Shown here in pieces: positions 1-4,636 of a DNA stretch of 11,529 nt (the stretch's first letter is position 1; every line of letters starts with the position of its first letter). This DNA is from Alistipes sp. (GTDB lineage Bacteria > Bacteroidota > Bacteroidia > Bacteroidales > Rikenellaceae). Position numbers and translations under genes: made by a program. Location: the NCBI GenBank assembly GCA_017560305.1, contig JAFYOF010000172.1, positions 1 to 11,529 on the forward strand, written 5' to 3'. Below the pieces are notes generated by a model that saw only the letters and a list, made by a program, of their open reading frames with translations, had not been told where the DNA came from and ran no database searches.

Positions 1-64
1 CCCCCGTTGTAGCCGTGTCTGACGAGGGTGCGATGCCCACATTTTGGGCAAACTTTTTATCCAT
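1..64 (-). pseudogene. 5' end of a zinc-ribbon (transposase-like) gene, frameshifted, cut by window edge
   Basis: Reading leftward from the ATG at 64-62, the first codons give MDKKFAQN. The neighbouring frame instead encodes CPKCGHRTLVRHGYNG, a typical zinc ribbon (Cys-x2-Cys followed by basic and aromatic residues), as found at the N-terminus of IS1-like and related insertion-sequence proteins. That frame has a stop two codons upstream of its GTT-TGC and no start codon. Adding one A to the A5 run (T54-T58 on the plus strand) would join the ATG to the ribbon as MDKKVCPKCG. I therefore read it as an insertion-sequence gene with a one-base loss, or one relying on slippage at the A-run. Only about 20 codons are visible, so the exact family is not settled. 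Confidence 0.45.
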
Positions 65-81
65 TTCTAACTCAAATAGTC

Positions 82-89
82 CAAATATA
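82..89 (-). promoter_or_regulatory. Bacteroidetes-type -7 box before the zinc-ribbon ORF
   Basis: The minus strand reads TATATTTG, matching TAnnTTTG, 17 bases upstream of the ATG at 64. No good -33 element is visible at the usual spacing, so the assignment rests on one box and its position. Confidence 0.4.
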
Positions 90-122
90 AGAAAATCAAC
101 CGTTTGTCCCGATTTTATGTAC

Positions 123-130
123 TATTTTTG
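123..130 (+). promoter_or_regulatory. Probable -7 box of the integrase gene
   Basis: TATTTTTG fits TAnnTTTG. A TTTG lies at 103-106, somewhat closer than the usual 19-base spacing for a -33 element. Transcription would begin near 135 and leave a leader of about 45 bases that contains the GTAAACC repeats. Confidence 0.4.
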
Positions 131-149
131 ACCAATAAGCCCGTTTTGT

Positions 150-177
150 GTAAACCATAGTGTAAACCGCGTAAACC
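150..177 (+). repeat. Three direct GTAAACC repeats just upstream of the integrase
   Basis: GTAAACC occurs at 150-156, 162-168 and 171-177, and a fourth copy lies at 1367-1373, straddling the integrase stop codon. The third and fourth copies share ten bases (GTAAACCAAA at 171-180 and 1367-1376). Clustered short direct repeats beside an integrase gene could be arm-type binding sites for the integrase or a directionality factor, or an autoregulatory operator, because they lie between the likely promoter and the start codon. The repeat is seen directly; the function is inference. Confidence 0.5.
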
Positions 178-179
178 AA

Positions 180-1370
180 ATGAGCGAAACAATCAAGGTG
201 CTATGTTACAAATCCAAAACACTATCTAATGGGGAACACCCTCTAATGTTATGCGTTTGCAAAGATAAGATAAGAAAATATCAAAATCTTGGCATATCCA
301 TCAATGCTAGACACTGGAACTTCAAAGCAAATCAGGTAAAAGAAGATTGCCCAGACTATGCAAGAATCCAACTTATTATCGATGCTGAAATAGGCAAAAT
401 AAGAAGAAAAGCATTAGAAAATCGTTTGGATGGAAAAGAGTTCACCGCTACTACCTTGCTAGATAAGATTGAAAAGCAACCTCCGAAAACCGTAGGCGAG
501 CTATATTTGCAATACATCGAGAGTTTGAAGTTAGAAAATAGGGTGCGCTATGCAGGGATGTACCAAGTTTCCTACAATTCATTTATCAAATTCAATAAGC
601 ATCTAGACATCCCGTTTTTAGATATTGACATAGCGTGGTTGAAACGATATGAGCAGTGGATGAAGTCGCAGAATTTTGCCATCAATACAATAGGCACACG
701 ACTAAGACACTTGCGAACTATTTTCAACAAGGCTATAGATATGAAGCTGATAACAACTGAAGCTTATCCGTTTCGTGCATACAAGGTTTCTAAGGTGAGC
801 CAACAAACAGCCAAAAGAGCACTATCTAAAAATGATATAATAAATATTATCAATTACAGGGGTAAATCTGAGTTAGAGATCCTTGCGGTTGATGTGTTTA
901 TATTCTCCTACTTCACAGCAGGCATAAACTTTATAGATATGGCTCTGTTGAAATCAGAAAATATAATGGATGGCAGAGTTATCTATTACAGGCATAAAAC
1001 AAAGAAACGAATTATTGTACCCTTACAACCAAGAGCTATTGAATTGATAAATAAATATCGAGGTGGCGCATATCTGTTTCCAATTTTATCCGCATACCAT
1101 AAAACTGAGGTTCAGAAAGCGGATAGACTACACAAGGTAATCACTAAAGTAAATAATCATCTAAAACAGATTGGCGAAGAACTGAACTTACCTATCACTC
1201 TCACAACCTATGCTGCAAGGCACAGCCAAGCAACGGTAATGAAAAAGGCTGGCGTGTCAACAGCATTGATTAGTCAAATTATGGGACATAGCTCCGAGAG
1301 AGTAACGCAAATCTATCTTGATAGCTTTGGTAATGACCAGATGGATGAAGCAATGAAAAATCTGCTGTAA
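180..1370 (+). CDS. Tyrosine recombinase (integrase) of the IntDOT-like Bacteroidetes group
   Basis: Site-specific integrase that would integrate or excise the surrounding mobile DNA through a covalent phosphotyrosine intermediate. At 396 residues it is a normal full length. Residues 1 to about 85 look like the arm-type DNA-binding domain, about 105-200 the helical SAM-like core-binding domain, and about 215-390 the catalytic domain. Visible catalytic residues are Lys273, Arg347 in YAARHS, His370 in GHSS and the nucleophile Tyr379 in QIYL. The usual first arginine is missing: the motif reads FTAGINFID, with Ala247 where arginine is expected, and Tyr344 replaces the usual box II histidine. An R-x-K at 271-273 resembles the pair reported for IntDOT of CTnDOT, which also lacks that arginine. 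The gene is much more AT-rich than the metabolic genes to the right. There is no Shine-Dalgarno sequence, as usual for the phylum. Target site and element ends are unknown. Confidence 0.93.
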   Translation: MSETIKVLCYKSKTLSNGEHPLMLCVCKDKIRKYQNLGISINARHWNFKANQVKEDCPDYARIQLIIDAEIGKIRRKALENRLDGKEFTATTLLDKIEKQPPKTVGELYLQYIESLKLENRVRYAGMYQVSYNSFIKFNKHLDIPFLDIDIAWLKRYEQWMKSQNFAINTIGTRLRHLRTIFNKAIDMKLITTEAYPFRAYKVSKVSQQTAKRALSKNDIINIINYRGKSELEILAVDVFIFSYFTAGINFIDMALLKSENIMDGRVIYYRHKTKKRIIVPLQPRAIELINKYRGGAYLFPILSAYHKTEVQKADRLHKVITKVNNHLKQIGEELNLPITLTTYAARHSQATVMKKAGVSTALISQIMGHSSERVTQIYLDSFGNDQMDEAMKNLL

Positions 1371-1379
1371 ACCAAAATC

Positions 1380-1414
1380 AACTCTGCTTATTTCTCGATA
1401 GGCAGAGTTTTTTT
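1380..1414 (+). terminator. Intrinsic terminator of the integrase gene
   Basis: A 12-bp stem (1380-1391 with 1398-1409, one G-T wobble) closes a 6-base loop TTCTCG and runs into an uninterrupted T-run to 1414. It begins ten bases after the integrase stop codon. Confidence 0.88.
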
Positions 1415-1415
1415 G

Positions 1416-1423
1416 TAACTTTG
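1416..1423 (+). promoter_or_regulatory. -7 box after the terminator, possible promoter of the 40-aa ORF
   Basis: TAACTTTG matches TAnnTTTG and lies 17 bases before the ATG at 1441. No -33 element is evident; that position lies inside the terminator hairpin. With the preceding G it reads GTAACTTTGA, nine of ten positions of the GTAnnTTTGC core known from CTnDOT-type attachment sites, so it could alternatively be a relic of an att core. Confidence 0.4.
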
Positions 1424-1440
1424 AGAAAAATTGTAGAGCC

Positions 1441-1563
1441 ATGAAAGATATACTAACTTGGGAAGATGCTCATTTGTTTGATTACATAAATGAGATAGAA
1501 TATATGTACATTCCAGTTATAACCAGACTATTTGATAAAACATTTTTCTCGATGGTATTCTAA
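1441..1563 (+). CDS. Orphan 40-residue ORF, possibly truncated
   Basis: This reads from ATG at 1441 to TAA at 1561-1563 and gives a 40-residue acidic, aromatic-rich peptide beginning MKDILTWEDAHLFDYINEIE. It has its own -7 box and is cleanly separated from the integrase by a terminator, so translation is plausible. I recognise no family. The sequence looks like the amphipathic N-terminus of a larger protein and ends abruptly 15 bases from the tail of the convergent HNH gene, so it may be a remnant cut by recombination. Nothing indicates its function. The alternative is that it is noncoding. Confidence 0.4.
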   Translation: MKDILTWEDAHLFDYINEIEYMYIPVITRLFDKTFFSMVF

Positions 1564-1578
1564 GTACTCGTAGTGACT

Positions 1579-2244
1579 CTATTCCAACCTAGATAGATGA
1601 AGTTTTGGGTTAAGTCCTAAAATGACTTTATCCTCATCTGATAATAAACTTGAAATAATGATTTGTCCGTTATTGTCAAATGAAATGTAACCTAAATCAA
1701 ATAATTTATCAAGATTAGGCAATAAAAGTAATCCGTTGTATTTATCAAGTCTTTCCTTGTTTGTTGAAACGCGCCAGGGCTTGATGTGAGATGCTACGAG
1801 TATATTGACTTGTGAGCAATGTGTAATGGAGCAACCTCCCCAATATTCAATTAAATTATTTCTAAACGCACCTTGCCCAATTCTCGATTTAAGAAGGGCT
1901 TCTTTTTCTGTTTTTAGTAAACTTGAGGAAGATTGTATTTGGTCAACATCCTTTTCATCCAAAAAGTTTAGATTATTTCTGTAATCCGAATTTATGAATG
2001 CCAAAAATTTTCTTAAACACGAGCGAAAATCTGCAATTGCTTTTGTTGAATTGTAGATATCTCTATTCAGTCTGTTGGTCGTTTCCTTTTCTATTATTTT
2101 TTCAATTGATTCAGGGTCTAACTGGTGTGATAATGACAAAAAGCGGAGTCTATACAAATAGTCTCGAGCAGTTTTTGGCATCAACCCGCCTTCATTTATC
2201 ATAAAATGATAAAAGTCTGATTCTAATAATTGAAAACTTTTCAT
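1579..2244 (-). CDS. HNH endonuclease (HNH_2 type) with helical N-terminal domain
   Basis: Predicted 221-residue DNA nuclease. The C-terminal half shows the HNH_2 layout: FRNNLIEYWGGCSI at 127-140, then ASHIKPW with His153, then NGLLLLPNLDKLFDLGYISF with Asn170, Asp179 and Asp183, followed by a short beta-rich tail. This family is common among solitary restriction-type nucleases. Residues about 5-85 are helical and resemble the SAM-like core-binding domain of tyrosine integrases, which suggests a DNA-binding module fused to the nuclease; that part is inference. I chose ATG at 2244-2242 because upstream in-frame sequence overlaps ybaK out of frame and is GC-rich shadow. The gene starts 11 bases after the ybaK stop on the same strand, with no Shine-Dalgarno sequence. 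It is AT-rich like the integrase and unlike ybaK, pointing to acquisition with the mobile DNA. No methylase or specificity partner is visible. Confidence 0.8.
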   Translation of the reverse strand: MKSFQLLESDFYHFMINEGGLMPKTARDYLYRLRFLSLSHQLDPESIEKIIEKETTNRLNRDIYNSTKAIADFRSCLRKFLAFINSDYRNNLNFLDEKDVDQIQSSSSLLKTEKEALLKSRIGQGAFRNNLIEYWGGCSITHCSQVNILVASHIKPWRVSTNKERLDKYNGLLLLPNLDKLFDLGYISFDNNGQIIISSLLSDEDKVILGLNPKLHLSRLE

Positions 2245-2255
2245 AATTATAACTT

Positions 2256-2699
2256 TTACTCCATCTCTACGCTCAATTTGCCAACCTCGGCGCCGACAAA
2301 AGTGATTAGGTCTTGCGGGACGATTTTGATTTGCAGACCACGGACTCCAGCGCTGATGTATATAAACGGAAAATTGAGCGCCGTTGAGTGAATGTAGGTC
2401 GTTGTGGGCAGCAACTCCTTCATCGGGAGCATCTCCACCTTCTTGTTGCCCGAGATGCGTGCCGCCGCCTTCAGGTCCACCTCGTGGTTGCCTGGCACTA
2501 CGCACACCAAATGCCCCGTGCGGTCACCCGTGAGCACCAATGTCTTGAACACCGTAGCGATATCCTCGCCCAGCTGCTCGGCCACATGTGTCGCCGCAAG
2601 GTTGTTCTCATCCACCTCATAAGGTACAAGCTCGTATGTTATCTTCGCCCTGTCGAGCAGGCGCGCCGCGTTGGTCTTCTCAATCTTTTGTTTTGCCAT
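2256..2699 (-). CDS. ybaK: YbaK-family aminoacyl-tRNA deacylase, apparently missing its catalytic loop
   Basis: The family hydrolyses misacylated tRNAs, Cys-tRNA(Pro) in the best known YbaK members, in the cytoplasm. The N-terminal region is typical: KTNAARLLDRAKITYE at 8-23, VFKTLVLTGDRTG at 50-62 with the conserved active-site Lys52, and VVPGNHEVDLKAAAR at 67-81. The C-terminal SAGVRGLQI at 116-124 is also intact. Between them the family normally has a loop of the type GYxxGGxSPxGxKK ahead of the strand that here reads YIHSTALNF. This protein goes straight from ELLPTT (95-100) to TYIHST, so about 16-17 residues are missing in frame near 2394-2408. The length of 147 residues, against roughly 155-165 for the family, agrees. 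Activity is therefore doubtful. GC content and codon use match the chromosomal genes, not the adjoining HNH gene. Confidence 0.88.
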   Translation of the reverse strand: MAKQKIEKTNAARLLDRAKITYELVPYEVDENNLAATHVAEQLGEDIATVFKTLVLTGDRTGHLVCVVPGNHEVDLKAAARISGNKKVEMLPMKELLPTTTYIHSTALNFPFIYISAGVRGLQIKIVPQDLITFVGAEVGKLSVEME

Positions 2700-2717
2700 A
2701 ATCGTTGAATTACACTA

Positions 2718-2725
2718 CAAATTTA
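2718..2725 (-). promoter_or_regulatory. Probable -7 box of ybaK
   Basis: The minus strand reads TAAATTTG, matching TAnnTTTG, with the ybaK ATG 18 bases further on. It shares a 50-base divergent intergenic region with the promoter of the lipoprotein gene. No clear -33 box is seen. Confidence 0.5.
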
Positions 2726-2736
2726 CAAATTTTTCT

Positions 2737-2744
2737 TATCTTTG
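2737..2744 (+). promoter_or_regulatory. -7 box of the lipoprotein/YiiX operon, nearly leaderless
   Basis: TATCTTTG is a perfect TAnnTTTG match and ends only five bases before the ATG at 2750. Since transcription starts about 5-8 bases after this box, the mRNA should begin at or next to the start codon. Confidence 0.6.
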
Positions 2745-2749
2745 CCTAT

Positions 2750-3142
2750 ATGAAACGATTTTTCACGATACTCACAGCATCGCTCTGCCTCACGCTGGTT
2801 GCGTGTGGTGGCGGTCGCACACCCCGCTCAACAACAAAATCATTCTTCTCTGCCATCGAGCAGGGCGAGTTCACTGAGGCGCTTCACTACACCACTCTCG
2901 GTGACGAGGGCGACACGGAACTCTACTGCGCCATTATGGAGAAGGAGCGCAAGTCCATCGCCGAGAAGGGCGGCATCGCCAAGGTCGAAATCATCGGCGA
3001 GGAGCCATCGTTGGAGGATGATAATCAGATGACACTGACCACAAAAATCACCTACGGCAACGGCTCGACACACGAGGAGGTTTGCAAGTTGTTGAAGTTG
3101 GATAATCGTTGGAAGATTGATGTCAACCTCGACTCGAAATAA
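2750..3142 (+). CDS. Small lipoprotein, DUF4878-like
   Basis: 130-residue exported lipoprotein of unknown function. The start at 2750 gives a textbook signal: KR, a hydrophobic stretch FFTILTASLCLTLV, then lipobox LVAC with Cys19 followed by glycines. The mature part resembles the DUF4878/NTF2-like small lipoproteins of Bacteroidetes: STTKSFFSAIEQGEFTEAL (an alpha helix over a cone-shaped fold), then strands, ending KLLKLDNRWKIDVNL. A longer in-frame start at 2705 exists but would bury the signal peptide. The following hydrolase gene starts 23 bases before this stop, so the two are probably translated together. Family assignment is from sequence pattern only. Confidence 0.8.
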   Translation: MKRFFTILTASLCLTLVACGGGRTPRSTTKSFFSAIEQGEFTEALHYTTLGDEGDTELYCAIMEKERKSIAEKGGIAKVEIIGEEPSLEDDNQMTLTTKITYGNGSTHEEVCKLLKLDNRWKIDVNLDSK

Positions 3143-3764
3143 ACTTTGTAAATATCTGCTATTCATTTTGTTGGCGGTTTCGTTTAGCTGCCGACAAAGG
3201 ATTGTTGACTACCCTTCTATCACCCCGCCCGTTGCTGAATTTTCGGTGGGAGATATTGCCTTTCGCCTCGGTAGAAGCGTGCAAAGCGGATTCATCGCAT
3301 CGTCGGGCAGAGGCGAGAATAGTTTTTCCCATATTGGTGTGATTGTGGAGTGCGACAGCACCCTGATGGTGGCGCACATTGAGCCCGACAACACGCGCCC
3401 CGACGAGCGCATTTTGTGCGATAGGATTGAGGATTTTTTCGCCTATGATGTTGCCGCGGCAGGTTGCGTAATGCGTTATGAAGGACTTGATTCTGCGCGC
3501 GCAAAAGCAATCTCGCGCCACGCCTTGAGGTTGAAGGATTCGGGCGTGGAGTTTGATCACGATTATCTCTTGTCGGACACTACGGCGATGTATTGCACCG
3601 AGCTTGTGGAGTATATCTTTTCGCTTGAGGGTGTGGAGTTGTCGCAGTCGCGCCGACGCACGCTGCCGCTTGTTACGGAGTCGGTGATTTTACCTTCCGA
3701 TATGGCAGATAATGAGCACCTTAGAGATGTGTGGCGCTTTACCTATGACTTGCCTGCGCGGTAG
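3120..3764 (+). CDS. YiiX/YebB-like permuted papain-fold hydrolase, exported
   Basis: 214-residue predicted thiol hydrolase or amidase of the circularly permuted NlpC/P60-like group, in which the catalytic histidine precedes the cysteine. Visible are GDIAFRLG at 44-51, SFSHIGVIVE at 68-77 with His71, and AMYCTELVEYIF at 156-167 with Cys159. The N-terminus has a signal peptide (KYLLFILLAVSFSC); Cys24 could be lipidated, though Ser at -3 makes the lipobox imperfect. Family members act on cell-wall peptides or on lipid and acyl substrates; the substrate here cannot be told. ATG at 3120 is preferred over TTG at 3117. The start lies inside the end of the lipoprotein gene and the stop overlaps the tail of the convergent transporter gene by 22 bp. 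Confidence 0.82.
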   Translation: MSTSTRNKLCKYLLFILLAVSFSCRQRIVDYPSITPPVAEFSVGDIAFRLGRSVQSGFIASSGRGENSFSHIGVIVECDSTLMVAHIEPDNTRPDERILCDRIEDFFAYDVAAAGCVMRYEGLDSARAKAISRHALRLKDSGVEFDHDYLLSDTTAMYCTELVEYIFSLEGVELSQSRRRTLPLVTESVILPSDMADNEHLRDVWRFTYDLPAR

Positions 3765-4636
3765 ATTTGATAGGAGTTAACGAGATTTTGCCACACGATA
3801 TATGCTGTTGGCGCAACGCACGAAATAGGGTCGAGGAAGGCCTGCGAGAGCCACACCGCCAATACGGTGTTCTTTTGTCCAAGCGACTGACCTCCCGCCG
3901 CAGCATCGCCATATCGGCGTCCAATTATACGACCCAGTTTGAACTGCAAAAGACATATACCGAGTGCCACAACTGCAAGCGCAATTTCAACTCCCCTATC
4001 CGCCTCGTAATCAAGTAAAAAACAGGTCGTGCGACCGATGATAACCACCAGCGAGAGCAACCAGATATAAAAAGAAATCTGGCTGTGTCGTGCCACCCAT
4101 CCCGCCACCTTTGGCGCAGAGAATCGGCACACCTGCCCCATCACAAAGGGTGCAATCAGCAGAGGCGCAACACGCTGAAGAATCTGCGCCATATTGCACT
4201 CTCCGTTACCAAATTCGTGCAGCATAAATGGCGCAACCAGCGCAATTAGGAAGTTGCACATAAGGCTATATGCCGCCATCGTCTCAACATTAGCACCCAG
4301 CATTCCGCCTATAACCACCGCTGCCATCGCTACGGGTGTCAGGATGCAGACCATCGCACCCTGCGCAATCACTGCATCCCAGCCAGCCAAAGCGAAGTAG
4401 ACCGCCACGCTGCCCACAATCTGGAACAAAATCAGCCAAAGGTGCATCCACGAAAAGCAAATCTTGCGCGCGTCTACACGGCAGAAGGTGAGAAACAACA
4501 TCGCAAATATGAATGTCGGCGTCAGCAGACCCTGCGTGATGCCATCCACCCACGCCACCTGACGGCACACCAGAGCGCCGACGACCATTCCCATAGGCAT
4601 CGATATTGTGCGTAGTGTGTGCGATGAGATTGCCAT
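3743..4636 (-). CDS. BASS-type (bile acid:sodium symporter-like) membrane transporter
   Basis: 297-residue inner-membrane carrier with about eight to ten hydrophobic segments, the size of the BASS/SBF superfamily. Supporting features are LTPVAMAAVVIGGMLGANVETMA at 99-121 (the first crossover-type segment, split here by small residues), LIAPFVMGQ at 160-168 and GQKNTVLAVWLSQAFLDP at 253-270, corresponding to the second conserved QN-containing segment. The canonical Glu before QN in bile-acid carriers is not evident, so the substrate is probably not a bile acid; organic acids or small amphipaths are possible. The ATG overlaps the stop of the upstream amidase gene by one base (TAATG), so translation should be coupled. 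It is the last gene of the operon and meets the YiiX-like gene tail to tail. Confidence 0.82.
   Translation of the reverse strand: MAISSHTLRTISMPMGMVVGALVCRQVAWVDGITQGLLTPTFIFAMLFLTFCRVDARKICFSWMHLWLILFQIVGSVAVYFALAGWDAVIAQGAMVCILTPVAMAAVVIGGMLGANVETMAAYSLMCNFLIALVAPFMLHEFGNGECNMAQILQRVAPLLIAPFVMGQVCRFSAPKVAGWVARHSQISFYIWLLSLVVIIGRTTCFLLDYEADRGVEIALAVVALGICLLQFKLGRIIGRRYGDAAAGGQSLGQKNTVLAVWLSQAFLDPISCVAPTAYIVWQNLVNSYQIYRAGKS

Noticed and set aside
150..177. CRISPR-like repeats
   Set aside because: Units are 7 bases with irregular spacing of 2-5 bases; no spacers of CRISPR size and no cas genes.
1564..1578. Terminator between the convergent 40-aa ORF and HNH gene
   Set aside because: No stem with a T-run on either strand in the 15-base gap.
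2245..2505. N-terminal extension of the HNH protein upstream of 2244
   Set aside because: It lies entirely over the 3' part of ybaK in another frame, is GC-rich and arginine/glycine-rich, and lacks any domain; the ATG at 2244 matches the composition change.
2705..2749. Upstream ATG for the lipoprotein
   Set aside because: It lies before the -7 box and would hide the signal peptide and lipobox 15 residues inside the protein.
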